A DNA stretch of 18,708 nt from CAZQEZ01 sp964592475 (GCA_964592475.1 CAZQEZ010000083.1:1-18708); one strand, 5' to 3'. Numbered from the stretch's first letter, positions 1 through 7,680 are shown. Made by a program: numbers and translations. Notes: a model not told the origin generated them from the letters alone.

Positions 1-264
1 CAAAAGCAAATAAACGAATAAACAAATCAACATTATTTGGGTATTTGGGGTGGAGCCAGGGGGTGGAGTGAAATAGCAGAAATCTTAGCTTTAAACCAAC
101 TTAATTATGTGGACAAAGATTGTGAAAATAATACAATAACAAACAATAAGTTAAAATTCAACTATTCCACACAATTTCACATAGAACCATAATTTTTTAC
201 TACTCATGCCAATATTCCATTCATTTTATCTTATATTTAGCAAAAATTTATTTTTAAACAACTT
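1..264. other. Non-coding leader before the MCE operon
   Basis: No convincing coding frame is visible on either strand. It is AT-rich except for a G-rich patch at 39-66 with runs of 3, 4 and 5 G. An imperfect -7-like element (TATATTTAG, 232-240) lies about 25 bases before the first gene, but I find no matching -33 TTG, so a promoter is only suspected. A TGTGAAA/TTTCACA inverted pair lies about 50 bases apart around 118-180 and may be chance. Confidence 0.5.
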
Positions 265-1287
265 ATGAAAAACCGAGCACAAAAATTCAGACTGGGATTA
301 TTTCTGGTTGTAACATCTGCTGTTTTACTTATAATGGCAGGCTTATTTACTTCACAGCAGTTTTTTCAGAAAAGAGATGTTTACTACATTTCCTATAGTG
401 GAGTATCAGTTAATGGGCTTGAGGTAGGTAGTCCTGTTAAGTTTTTGGGTATTAAAGTTGGAAGTGTTCAGAATATCAAAATAGACCCTAAAAATGTTAA
501 CCAGATAATAATAAAGGTAGCTTTAAAACCTGATACTCCCATAAAACAAGACGTACGAGCCGATATCGCGACCGTGGGTATAACTGGATTAAAGACGATT
601 GAATTAAGAGGTGGCTCTAATCAAGCTAAATCAATAGCTAAGGGTGGTCAGATACCAGCTGGAACTTCCATGACTGAAGAAATTACCGGCAAGGCAGAAG
701 TTATCGCCGAAAAACTGGAAAACGTGTTAAATAATTTACAGCAATTTACCCGGCCCGAAAAATTAAACAAAATTGGCTATATGGCTGACAGTATTACCCG
801 TACGGCTCGTAATATCTCTGAGCTCACCTATAGGGCAGATATCTTTTTAGGTAAGCTTAACGACGTAGTGGATGCCAATCGAGATCAAATAGATAAAACA
901 ATTGAAAGCACTGGCCAGATAAGCGAGCATTTACTTGCTACCAGTGAACTCTTCCGCCAAACATCGGCTAAAATAAATAGCGTGGTAGAAAGTGATACAA
1001 TTAATCAGATTTTAGGAAGTGCCAGAAAAGTGGCAATGGATTTGGAAAAAACGGATATTAAAAAGTTGATTTATGATCTGGACAATGCAATAAATCAGAC
1101 CCAAACTTTAATTTCTAAAATTGACAGTGATCTGGATAGAGGAAGTCAGGATTTTTCAGAAAGTATGGCTTTGCTAAAATCTACAATGCAAAATCTTGAG
1201 CGAACCAGTAGAATTATTAATAATGACCCTTCGGTGCTAATTAGAGGAACTAAACCGGCAAGAGGCGCGGATAAAAATCTTAAATAA
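265..1287 (+). CDS. MlaD-like MCE-domain protein (lipid transport, periplasmic)
   Basis: The protein has 340 residues. A single N-terminal membrane anchor spans about residues 9-31. One MCE domain follows at about 39-118, with the typical GLEVGSPVKFLGIKVGSV stretch and GITGLKTIELRGG. The rest, about 130-330, is a polar helical region likely to form a coiled coil. MCE proteins of this layout form hexameric rings on the inner membrane and carry phospholipids or other lipids between the membranes. It is the first gene of a four-gene unit: the next ATG follows its stop after one base. Its length fits single-MCE proteins with a helical tail, and it is not a multi-MCE PqiB/LetB type. The direction of transport and the substrate cannot be read from the sequence. 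Confidence 0.93.
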   Translation: MKNRAQKFRLGLFLVVTSAVLLIMAGLFTSQQFFQKRDVYYISYSGVSVNGLEVGSPVKFLGIKVGSVQNIKIDPKNVNQIIIKVALKPDTPIKQDVRADIATVGITGLKTIELRGGSNQAKSIAKGGQIPAGTSMTEEITGKAEVIAEKLENVLNNLQQFTRPEKLNKIGYMADSITRTARNISELTYRADIFLGKLNDVVDANRDQIDKTIESTGQISEHLLATSELFRQTSAKINSVVESDTINQILGSARKVAMDLEKTDIKKLIYDLDNAINQTQTLISKIDSDLDRGSQDFSESMALLKSTMQNLERTSRIINNDPSVLIRGTKPARGADKNLK

Positions 1288-1288
1288 C

Positions 1289-1891
1289 ATGAAATTATTA
1301 AGTTATATCTTTATTGCTACATGCATTTTTACGGCATGTGCAAAACGTAAAATAGAAAACAAGTTTTATCTTATCGAGCCACTTGCCAAAGCCACTGTTG
1401 CCGTATCAAATACCAATTACTTTCTTGATCTTGCTTGCCAGGTAGCCCCCGTGGAAATATATCCGGCATTTGCTTCCAGTAGAATTGCACATCGCAGTGA
1501 ATCTCATCAAATCATTTATTACAATCGTCACCAATGGGCCGTGTCACCAGAAGTATTAATTACTAAAGTAATTGAGCATGACTTAAAAAATCAAAATCTG
1601 TTTAAGCAAGTAGATGCACGTATTACTATGGAGCCTGATTATTTGCTAACCACCAGTGTTTTGCAAATAGAAACAGTAGCAGAAAGTAATGATTTAGCTG
1701 CACATTTAAATGTCCAATTCAATTTGCTAAATGCTTTTACAAATGAAACCGTCCTAGAATATCATTTCGATAGATATGAAGTATTAGAAAGAAATGATTT
1801 GAATTTATTTGCCGGGGTAATTAATAAAATTCTCAATCAGGAACTTACACGCTTAAGTGACAAAATGCGCAATGAATTATCTAAGCAATAG
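1289..1891 (+). CDS. PqiC-like ABC-transport auxiliary lipoprotein
   Basis: The protein has 200 residues. It starts with a short lipoprotein signal ending in IFTAC, which makes Cys17 the probable lipidated residue. After it comes KNKFYLIEP-like sequence (ENKFYLIEP, 24-32), and in the middle VEIYPAFASSRIAHR...YYNRHQWAVSPEVLI. This resembles the ABC_trans_aux/PqiC (DUF330) family, in which a conserved Y...R...W patch lies in the same place. PqiC-type lipoproteins sit in the outer membrane and are thought to dock MCE tunnels. The gene is separated by one base from the MCE gene and by 16 bases from the permease gene, so it belongs to the same transporter. Family assignment is from motif memory. 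The lipobox and operon position are seen directly. Confidence 0.78.
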   Translation: MKLLSYIFIATCIFTACAKRKIENKFYLIEPLAKATVAVSNTNYFLDLACQVAPVEIYPAFASSRIAHRSESHQIIYYNRHQWAVSPEVLITKVIEHDLKNQNLFKQVDARITMEPDYLLTTSVLQIETVAESNDLAAHLNVQFNLLNAFTNETVLEYHFDRYEVLERNDLNLFAGVINKILNQELTRLSDKMRNELSKQ

Positions 1892-1907
1892 GATAAATAG
1901 AAACTGA

Positions 1908-3017
1908 ATGAATGAGCCGGTAAAAAGTTATAATCAATTTCATGTAGTGGACTCCAAGCTTAGCTTACCACAAAAATTAGAGATAGATCAAGTTGAGCAA
2001 TTTTATCAGCAGAGCAAAGAATTTTTAAAAGGATACAAAAAAGATAAACTTCATATAAATTTTAATGAAGTAGAAGCTATTGATTCTGCAGGTATTACGG
2101 TAGTAGAATTAATAAAGCACCATTTTGAAAAGAAGAATGTTGAGGTTATTTATGAAAATCTTTCGGAAACGGTAGAAAAGAAGCTTTCCATCTTTTCATT
2201 AGCCTCCACCCAGGCTGAAGAAAAAGCTGATAAAGAACATTATCTAGTACGCGTGGGCGATAAAGCCTGGAGTTTTTGGCAAGATGTAGTAAAATTTATT
2301 GTACTAACAGCAGATATTTTTTACTGGACCCTGCATGACTTATTCTCCACTAAATCTCGCAGAAAAGGTGAATTTTATAATCAAGCGGTTATAATAGGAG
2401 TAAAAGCAGTGCCTATTGTAACTACACTTGCATTTATTATTGGACTTGTATTGGCTTTGCAATCAGCAGCTCAGCTACGTAGTTTTGGCGCCAATATCTA
2501 CATTGTAGATCTCACTGTAATTGCTATGATGCGGGAAATGGGTCCTTTAATCACTGCTATATTGGTGGCTGGTCGTAGTGGCTCGGCTATCGCGGCAGAG
2601 ATAGCCACCATGAAGGTAACTTCAGAATTGGATGCGCTCACCACCATGGCTTTAAATCCCATTAGGTTTGTGGTAGTTCCAAAAATGTACGGGGCTATTT
2701 TTACTTTACCTTTTTTGGTAGTGTTGGCAAATTTAATGGGTATAATAGGAGGGATGGTTGTTGCATATTTTTACCTGGATATTTCACCCGATATTTTCAT
2801 TAACCGGATGAGTGAATCTCTCTTTATTCGTGATATTTTGACCGGATTTGCCAAAAGCTTGTTTTTTGCAGGTATTATAGTACTTACAGGCTGTTATTAC
2901 GGTTTTCGTGTAGACAAAGGTGCTGAAGGTGTGGGTAAAGTAACAACTTCAGCCGTAGTTGTGGCAATCACCCTGGTAATTATCGCAGATAGTATATTTG
3001 GTTTATTATTTTATTAG
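1908..3017 (+). CDS. mlaE: STAS-MlaE fusion permease of the MCE lipid transporter
   Basis: The protein has 369 residues in two parts. Residues 1 to about 105 form a STAS (MlaB-like) domain with EAIDSAGITVVELI at about 56-69, matching the MlaB region that binds the ATPase. Residues from about 125 on form an MlaE permease with several membrane segments and the family hallmark MREMGPLITAILVAGRSGSA followed by IAAEIATMKVTSELDAL. In E. coli, MlaB and MlaE are separate proteins; here one gene supplies both. The gene ends in TAG at 3015-3017 and the ATPase ATG begins at the very next base, so the two are surely co-translated. The protein is expected to form the inner-membrane pore between the MCE ring and the ATPase. 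Confidence 0.94.
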   Translation: MNEPVKSYNQFHVVDSKLSLPQKLEIDQVEQFYQQSKEFLKGYKKDKLHINFNEVEAIDSAGITVVELIKHHFEKKNVEVIYENLSETVEKKLSIFSLASTQAEEKADKEHYLVRVGDKAWSFWQDVVKFIVLTADIFYWTLHDLFSTKSRRKGEFYNQAVIIGVKAVPIVTTLAFIIGLVLALQSAAQLRSFGANIYIVDLTVIAMMREMGPLITAILVAGRSGSAIAAEIATMKVTSELDALTTMALNPIRFVVVPKMYGAIFTLPFLVVLANLMGIIGGMVVAYFYLDISPDIFINRMSESLFIRDILTGFAKSLFFAGIIVLTGCYYGFRVDKGAEGVGKVTTSAVVVAITLVIIADSIFGLLFY

Positions 3018-3764
3018 ATGGATCGGCAAGAAATTATAAAAGTAAGCAATTTGCAAGTCACTTTTGGCGAGCGACAAGTGTTGGAAGATGTTTCATTTTC
3101 TATCTATCCTAACCAGGTAACGGTTATTTTAGGAGGAAGTGGATCTGGTAAAACAACCATACTTAAGCATTTAATAGGTTTAATGGCTGTACAGGAGGGA
3201 GAAGTAAAGGTACTTGATCGCAATTTGGCTTCCATCGAAGAAAAGCAACAGGAAAATTTATATCATAAAATAGGCGTTTTTTTCCAAAATGGTGCGCTGC
3301 TAAACTCGATGACCGTTGCAGAAAATGTAGCGCTTCCTATTGAACAACATACCAATCTTTCAGGTGAATTACTTGAAAAAGTGATTAGGCTCAAGCTGAA
3401 TTTGGTTAATTTAGCACATGCCTACGATTTGTATCCTTCTGAATTGAGTGGAGGTATGCTTAAAAGAGCAGCCTTAGCAAGAGCCATTGCTTTGGATCCT
3501 CCACTTTTATTTTGCGATGAGCCGGGGGCAGGTCTGGATCCTATTTCTCTAGCTTCATTGGACAATTTAATTTTAAATCTTAAAAATCAACTGGGAATAA
3601 GTGTAGTGTTGGTTACCCACGAAGTAGCCAGTATCATGCGTCTTGCAGATCGCATCATATTTTTAGATAAAGGGAGGGTTGTATTTGAGGGTTCTTTGAA
3701 AGAAGCCTTATCGAGTGAAATTGATTTGATCAATCGGTTTTTTCATAAAGGTGAAATCGGTTAA
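3018..3764 (+). CDS. mlaF: MlaF-type ABC ATPase of the MCE lipid transporter
   Basis: The protein has 248 residues, a single ABC ATPase domain. Visible motifs are Walker A GGSGSGKTT (39-47), Q-loop Gln90 in FFQNGALLNSMTVAENVALP, signature LSGGMLKRAALARA (143-156), Walker B LLFCDEPGAGLDP (163-175) and the switch His201 in VTHE. The GALLNSMTV and LSGGM-KRAALARA forms are typical of the MlaF/Mkl branch, as opposed to general lipoprotein exporters. It powers lipid transfer through the STAS-MlaE permease encoded directly upstream with no spacer. No missing residues are seen. A terminator-like hairpin is not evident after the gene. Confidence 0.95.
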   Translation: MDRQEIIKVSNLQVTFGERQVLEDVSFSIYPNQVTVILGGSGSGKTTILKHLIGLMAVQEGEVKVLDRNLASIEEKQQENLYHKIGVFFQNGALLNSMTVAENVALPIEQHTNLSGELLEKVIRLKLNLVNLAHAYDLYPSELSGGMLKRAALARAIALDPPLLFCDEPGAGLDPISLASLDNLILNLKNQLGISVVLVTHEVASIMRLADRIIFLDKGRVVFEGSLKEALSSEIDLINRFFHKGEIG

Positions 3765-3868
3765 TCTGCTTAAAGCTTTCCGACATTATGTTTTACCCAG
3801 TTAGTTCTGATTTTTAAACAAGCTTTGTAGTGATAAGTTAAATCGATAACTAATCTTGCTCATCATTC

Positions 3869-4957
3869 ATGAAAAGTATATCCTTAGGCTTATCTATCAA
3901 AGTATTGTTATTTCTCTTTCTACTTTTAGGGGGATTACACTTTGCCGATTCCATTTTAATTCCTTTTTTCTTTGGTATATTGCTGGCCACGTTGTTAAGG
4001 CCAGTTGCAGATAAACTGGAGCGATGGATGAATAGAGGCATGTCATCGACGCTAGCTGTTTTACTATTTTTTGTAATCTCCAGTGGAGTATTTATTTTAT
4101 TTTTAAATCAGTTTGGTTTTTTTGTTGATGATTTACCCCAGCTTCAAGAAAAGCTGGTAAAGCATTTGCGTGAAATTCAAAATTTTATCGAAAGTAAGTT
4201 GGGAATACCTTATGAAGAACAAGTAAAATACATTGAAGAAAACAGCCAGAAAATGTCTACTTCTGCGCAAAAATTGGTGGAAAGTGTAGTTACAGAGCTT
4301 ATGAGTCTTTTAATAGGATTCTTGCTCGTTCATATTTATATATTTTTAATGTTGCTCAATCGCGGTAAATACACCTTGTTTATCAAAAAAGTACTGCCTG
4401 AAAAAAATCATGAAAAAACCCGCGATGTGGTAGAACGTGTAAGCAAAGTTGCCAACCAATACTTGTGGGGTAGAATAAAAGTTATGTCAATATTAGCCAT
4501 AATGTATGTGATCTTATTCCTGGCTTTTGATATTAAATATTTTATTTTACTTACTGTAGTGGGTACTGTTATTACTGTTATTCCTTATATCGGCCCTTTT
4601 ATTTCTGGCTTGTTACCAATAATCGTGGTACTACTTACGGGGTATTCTCTTACGGAATTTTTGCTATTTACTACTTTTATCGTTATTATTCAACTAATTG
4701 AAAGCTACGTGTTGGAGCCAGTGATTCTTGGTTCGGAAGTAAATTTAAGTCCATTGGCTATTATTCTCATCGTAATTATTGGAAATGCGATATGGGGTAT
4801 TGCAGGCATGATAATATTTGTACCACTATTGGCAATGGTTAAAATTTATTTTGATAACGTGCCACATTTGCAACCCTATGGCGAATTAGTAGGAAGCAAC
4901 AAAAACACCAAGCAATGGCCTAAAATATTAATGCAAAAATTCAAGTCATTAGTTTAA
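3869..4957 (+). CDS. AI-2E family (PerM/YdiK-like) membrane transporter
   Basis: The protein has 362 residues and about seven or eight hydrophobic segments. There are two at the N-terminus (about 8-43 and 60-84), then a soluble helical stretch at about 90-140, then a dense membrane block from about 143. The C-terminal half carries family features: TVIPYIGPFISGLLP, ESYVLEPVILGSEVNLSPLAII and IWGIAGMIIFVPLLAMVKI. The family is named for the disputed exporter of autoinducer-2, but members also include Na+/H+ antiporters and proteins of unknown cargo, so substrate cannot be assigned. A 104-base gap without clear terminator separates it from the MCE operon. A near-consensus -7 element (TAATCTTGC, 3851-3859) lies just before the start, but its spacing to a TTG is too long to trust. 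Confidence 0.9.
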   Translation: MKSISLGLSIKVLLFLFLLLGGLHFADSILIPFFFGILLATLLRPVADKLERWMNRGMSSTLAVLLFFVISSGVFILFLNQFGFFVDDLPQLQEKLVKHLREIQNFIESKLGIPYEEQVKYIEENSQKMSTSAQKLVESVVTELMSLLIGFLLVHIYIFLMLLNRGKYTLFIKKVLPEKNHEKTRDVVERVSKVANQYLWGRIKVMSILAIMYVILFLAFDIKYFILLTVVGTVITVIPYIGPFISGLLPIIVVLLTGYSLTEFLLFTTFIVIIQLIESYVLEPVILGSEVNLSPLAIILIVIIGNAIWGIAGMIIFVPLLAMVKIYFDNVPHLQPYGELVGSNKNTKQWPKILMQKFKSLV

Positions 4958-4969
4958 TCTAACTCTCTC

Positions 4970-4980
4970 CATCTTTGTGC
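4970..4980 (+). promoter_or_regulatory. Possible Bacteroidota -7 element
   Basis: The stretch CATCTTTGTGC differs by one base from the TAnnTTTG core seen in this phylum. It lies in the gap between the AI-2E gene and the 73-residue ORF. I see no good TTG about 20 bases upstream, so it is a weak call. If real, it would start a transcript near 4985 that covers the small ORF and the polyphosphate kinase. Confidence 0.25.
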
Positions 4981-5095
4981 AGCAAAACATATGAGTAGGC
5001 CACCAGTTAGCTTTAAATAGTATTAAAAAACTTTCAAATTGAATCCTCTTGTTAATATTATACTCGGCGTTAAAATTTGGCACTGAAGCGGTACC

Positions 5096-5317
5096 GTGGA
5101 TATGGCTTATCAAGATATGCAATTGATATTTGAAGAAGAACCAGGAGAATCGGCACCCTTTTTAAAAGCACTAAGTAGCTTAATTGCAGAAAATAACTTG
5201 AAAAAAAATAACAGCTCAAATGCCGAAGTATCTTTTAATAAGACTGAAACCCGCTCGTTTTTCTATTATTGGTGGAGTGGTATCAGAAGCGGAATAAAAG
5301 ATATTGTACTTCCTTAA
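5096..5317 (+). CDS. Small hypothetical protein (73 aa) upstream of PPK2
   Basis: I do not recognise this protein. The longest frame begins with GTG at 5096. In-frame ATG codons at 5102 and 5117 are equally plausible starts and no ribosome binding site decides between them. The product is acidic at the front (IFEEEPGESAPFLKALSSLI), polar in the middle, and ends in an aromatic-rich tail, SFFYYWWSGIRSGIKDIVLP, that could touch a membrane. It has no signal peptide or cysteine. Its stop is 18 bases before the polyphosphate kinase ATG, so the two are probably co-transcribed. Codon use looks like that of its neighbours. It could be a real small protein or a chance frame; the position and composition favour a real gene slightly. 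Confidence 0.5.
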   Translation: MDMAYQDMQLIFEEEPGESAPFLKALSSLIAENNLKKNNSSNAEVSFNKTETRSFFYYWWSGIRSGIKDIVLP

Positions 5318-5335
5318 TTTATAACTATTTATATA

Positions 5336-6079
5336 ATGAAAAATATATTAAAAGAACAAGCTACTGTTCCTGAAAAAAATATTGATAAAAGCGATATAAA
5401 GAAACAAAATAAAGAAATTTTTGACAAAATAGCTGATGAACAGGATACATTATACGCTCAAGCCAAACATAGCCTACTGGTTGTATTGCAAGGATTAGAC
5501 GCTAGTGGTAAAAATAGCGCTACAAAAAAGATTTTTAGAATAGTAAACCCGATGGGTTTGAAAGTAAAAGGGTTTGCCCAACCTACAGAAATAGCGTTAC
5601 AACATGATTTTCTGTGGAGAATTCATAAACATACTCCACGTAAAGGCATGGTTCAAATCTTCAATAGATCTCATTATGAGGATGTAACGGTTACCAGAAT
5701 AAAAGACATTATTGACGATAAAACAGCAGAAAAAAGATTTGAACATATCAATCACTTTGAAGACTTGTTAAAATCAAATGGAACTACGGTATTAAAATTT
5801 TACCTGCATGTATCCGAAGAGGAACAAAAGAAACGGTTTAAAAAAAGGTTGATGAGACCTGATAAACATTGGAAATTCAGTGAGGATGATTTTCTTTCCA
5901 CTCAGCACCGTGAAAAATTTCATGATTATTATCAGCAGGTATTTGATAAATGTAGTAAGCCATTTCCATGGATAATTGTACCGGCAGATAAAAAATGGTA
6001 TGCTAGAAATATCATTGCACAAAAAGTATTGAGCACATTACAAAAATTACCATTGGAATATCCTGACCTGAAAGTATAA
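5336..6079 (+). CDS. ppk2: PPK2-family polyphosphate kinase
   Basis: The protein has 247 residues and is cytoplasmic. PPK2 enzymes move phosphate between inorganic polyphosphate and nucleotides, mostly in the direction that makes NDP or NTP from NMP or NDP. Walker A is GLDASGKNS at 53-61, where the family more often reads GxDAAGKGG. Walker B lies in FNRSHYEDV at 109-117. A lid region with basic residues follows (KKRFKKRLMRPDKHWKFSEDD, about 165-185, with Arg171 and Arg174). The FNRSHYEDV form and the length point to the class III-like group known from Cytophaga and Deinococcus, able to use both AMP and ADP in tested members. That assignment is by motif memory. Preceded by a 73-residue ORF; no ppk1 or ppx gene is in the window. 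Confidence 0.9.
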   Translation: MKNILKEQATVPEKNIDKSDIKKQNKEIFDKIADEQDTLYAQAKHSLLVVLQGLDASGKNSATKKIFRIVNPMGLKVKGFAQPTEIALQHDFLWRIHKHTPRKGMVQIFNRSHYEDVTVTRIKDIIDDKTAEKRFEHINHFEDLLKSNGTTVLKFYLHVSEEEQKKRFKKRLMRPDKHWKFSEDDFLSTQHREKFHDYYQQVFDKCSKPFPWIIVPADKKWYARNIIAQKVLSTLQKLPLEYPDLKV

Positions 6080-6192
6080 ATATTTTTATAAGTTAAAAAA
6101 GTCACTCGAGTAGTAAATTAAAATTATATTGATTTTATGATTTTAACAATGAATATAACTTGGTAAAAATTTAATCACATAAAAAAATCAAA

Positions 6193-6993
6193 ATGAAAAC
6201 CAAGTTATATTTATTTACAATTATGCTGGCACTGGTTGCTACAGCATGTACTCCTTCAGAAGATCCGGTAATTGCCAATTTTGAAGTTGAAGTTAGCGGT
6301 GATTCTCCCAATGCTACCGTAACCTTAGAAAATAAATCTTCCAATGATGCAGAAAGCTATTTATGGATATTTAGTGAAGGTGCAGACAAAGATAGTTTGA
6401 CTATTAAAAATCCTGTAATTAATGTAGATAAAGCAGGAGAGTTCACTATTAAACTTAAGGCAACCAGAGGATCTGAATCTAATATATTTACAAAGAAAGT
6501 ACAAATAGCAGGAAAAAATGGCGTAAAAGTTTTCAAAGATATTGAATTGGCCATGGATGGTACAAGTACAGAATATGGACGTTGTTTTTCTACTGTTACT
6601 GGTAAAATTTATAAAGACAGTGAAGTTAATAGTGCTAATGGCTCTCTCATTGACTTATTGTTCATTAATTTTGGTAATACCATGTATTTTTTTGATAATC
6701 CAAAAGATGAGGCTAATGATGGATTACAAATACCTCAAGGACAAAATGTGGTCGTAGATAATTATCCTAATTATCCCGATGATGTATTTACCATTGAACA
6801 ATTTGATGCCATAACTGATAGTGAATCATTGGAGAGTCTTACAATTACAAATGGACAGAATAGCTTTGGCAACTCCAGTGTTCCATGTATAATTTTGTTT
6901 CAAAATGCTGCGGGTTTTAAGGGAGCTATTAAAGCAAAAGTTATGAATAGCGATCGGATGATGTTTGATATTACAGTACAGAAATATTTGTAA
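6193..6993 (+). CDS. PKD-like domain lipoprotein, unknown function
   Basis: The protein has 266 residues. A lipoprotein signal ends in LVATAC, so Cys19 is the likely lipid anchor. Residues about 27-107 look like a PKD/immunoglobulin-like fold: NATVTLENKS, SYLWIFSEG and INVDKAGEFTIKLKAT match the usual strand pattern with W in the first half and the G-x-(Y/F)-T-(V/I) edge strand. Residues about 115-266 form a second globular part (AMDGTSTEYGRCFSTVTGKIYKDSEV ... DGLQIPQGQ, in pieces) that I do not recognise. It is probably anchored on the outer membrane. It stands alone: 113 bases separate it from the kinase and a hairpin terminator follows 8 bases after its stop. PKD modules commonly mediate binding, but no ligand can be named. 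Confidence 0.75.
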   Translation: MKTKLYLFTIMLALVATACTPSEDPVIANFEVEVSGDSPNATVTLENKSSNDAESYLWIFSEGADKDSLTIKNPVINVDKAGEFTIKLKATRGSESNIFTKKVQIAGKNGVKVFKDIELAMDGTSTEYGRCFSTVTGKIYKDSEVNSANGSLIDLLFINFGNTMYFFDNPKDEANDGLQIPQGQNVVVDNYPNYPDDVFTIEQFDAITDSESLESLTITNGQNSFGNSSVPCIILFQNAAGFKGAIKAKVMNSDRMMFDITVQKYL

Positions 6994-7001
6994 ATAATAT
7001 A

Positions 7002-7045
7002 AAAAATGATTGTATGACATTAAATTTGTCAGCGCAATCATTTTT
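7002..7045 (+). terminator. Bipartite hairpin terminator
   Basis: A perfect 11-bp outer stem pairs AAAAATGATTG (7002-7012) with CAATCATTTTT (7035-7045). A 5-bp inner stem pairs TGACA (7015-7019) with TGTCA (7027-7031) around a 7-base loop. T-rich sequence follows on the plus strand and on the minus strand, so it could act both ways. It starts nine bases after the stop of the PKD lipoprotein gene and sits 20 bases before the DoxX start. Confidence 0.7.
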
Positions 7046-7065
7046 AATCATTATATTTTTTCCTT

Positions 7066-7467
7066 ATGAAATCTATAAAAGCTTACTACAATATCGATCT
7101 GGGTTTATTGATTCTTAGAGTATTTATTGGCGGTTTTATGATGCTGCAGCATGGTTTGCCTAAATTAGCCTCTTTTTCAAAGTCCTTTAATTCTTTTTCT
7201 GATCCCTTGGGTTTGGGCAGTGAAATCAGCTATTTATTTGCAGTATTTGCAGAATTTATATGTTCTATATTGGTAATGGTTGGGTTTTTCACCCGGTTTG
7301 CCGTTGTTCCTCTCATTATCACCATGCTAGTAGCTGCATTTATCATTCATGGTGCAGATCCGTGGTCAAAAAAGGAATTCGCATTAATTTATGCCATTCC
7401 TTTTATCTCATTATTTTTAACAGGTGCCGGAAAATACTCTGTTGATAGTAGATTAGCTAACCGTTAA
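7066..7467 (+). CDS. DoxX family membrane protein
   Basis: The protein has 133 residues and four hydrophobic segments. It shows the DoxX layout: LGLLILRVFIGGFMMLQHGLPKL at the front, where R and HGxxK are conserved; then EISYLFAVFAEFICSILVMVGFFTRFAV; then MLVAAFIIHG and a final segment IYAIPFISLFLTGAGKYSVDSRL. DoxX proteins are small inner-membrane proteins, linked in some bacteria to redox stress or to quinone-coupled oxidation, but with no agreed reaction. The gene starts shortly after a strong hairpin, so it either has its own promoter in the short gap or depends on readthrough. Its last five codons, including the stop, overlap the last five codons of the minus-strand DUF2256 gene. Confidence 0.9.
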   Translation: MKSIKAYYNIDLGLLILRVFIGGFMMLQHGLPKLASFSKSFNSFSDPLGLGSEISYLFAVFAEFICSILVMVGFFTRFAVVPLIITMLVAAFIIHGADPWSKKEFALIYAIPFISLFLTGAGKYSVDSRLANR

Positions 7468-7599
7468 GCTAGTTTTATTGCGTTTACAACGCTCACTACA
7501 ATATTTTACTTCATCCCACGATTTGCGCCATTTTTTACGCCAGACGAATGGTCTTTTACATACCGGGCACATTTTATAAGGCAGATTTTCTTTCTTCAT
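7453..7599 (-). CDS. DUF2256 family small zinc-ribbon-like protein
   Basis: The product, 48 residues from the preferred start, reads MKKENLPYKMCPVCKRPFVW and continues RKKWRKSWDEVKYCSERCKR. Two CxxC-type pairs (CPVC and CSERC) suggest one bound zinc. This pattern, with the tryptophan-rich KKW...W-EVKYCS centre, is characteristic of DUF2256. The frame stays open up to 7638 and would allow 13 more residues, but family members begin at the MKKENLP methionine, so the ATG at 7597-7599 (minus strand) is chosen. It converges on DoxX and overlaps it by 15 bases. Function is unknown; homologues are sometimes found near photolyase-like genes, but none is here. Confidence 0.85.
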   Translation of the reverse strand: MKKENLPYKMCPVCKRPFVWRKKWRKSWDEVKYCSERCKRNKTSLTVS

Positions 7600-7666
7600 T
7601 ACCAAAGCAATCATTTGGCTATTACCATTGTTTACCAATGCTGTATGTTCGCTGGCGGATAATGAC

Positions 7667-7680
7667 GTTCAATTATGAAC
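7667..7680. repeat. Short inverted repeat in divergent intergenic region
   Basis: GTTCA and TGAAC form arms around ATTA. It lies between the divergent DUF2256 and FtsX-permease genes, about 70 bases from one start and 90 from the other. It could be an operator half-site pair, but 5-bp arms in AT-rich DNA are also expected by chance. Confidence 0.25.

Noticed and set aside
3850..4041. Minus-strand frame over the AI-2E gene start
   Set aside because: Shadow of the plus-strand gene with no recognisable features.
6104..6111. ACTCGAGT palindrome after ppk2
   Set aside because: Eight bases, no T-run, no repeat elsewhere in the window; likely chance.
7600..7638. Thirteen-residue N-terminal extension of the DUF2256 protein
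   Set aside because: The open frame allows it, but the family starts at MKKENLP.
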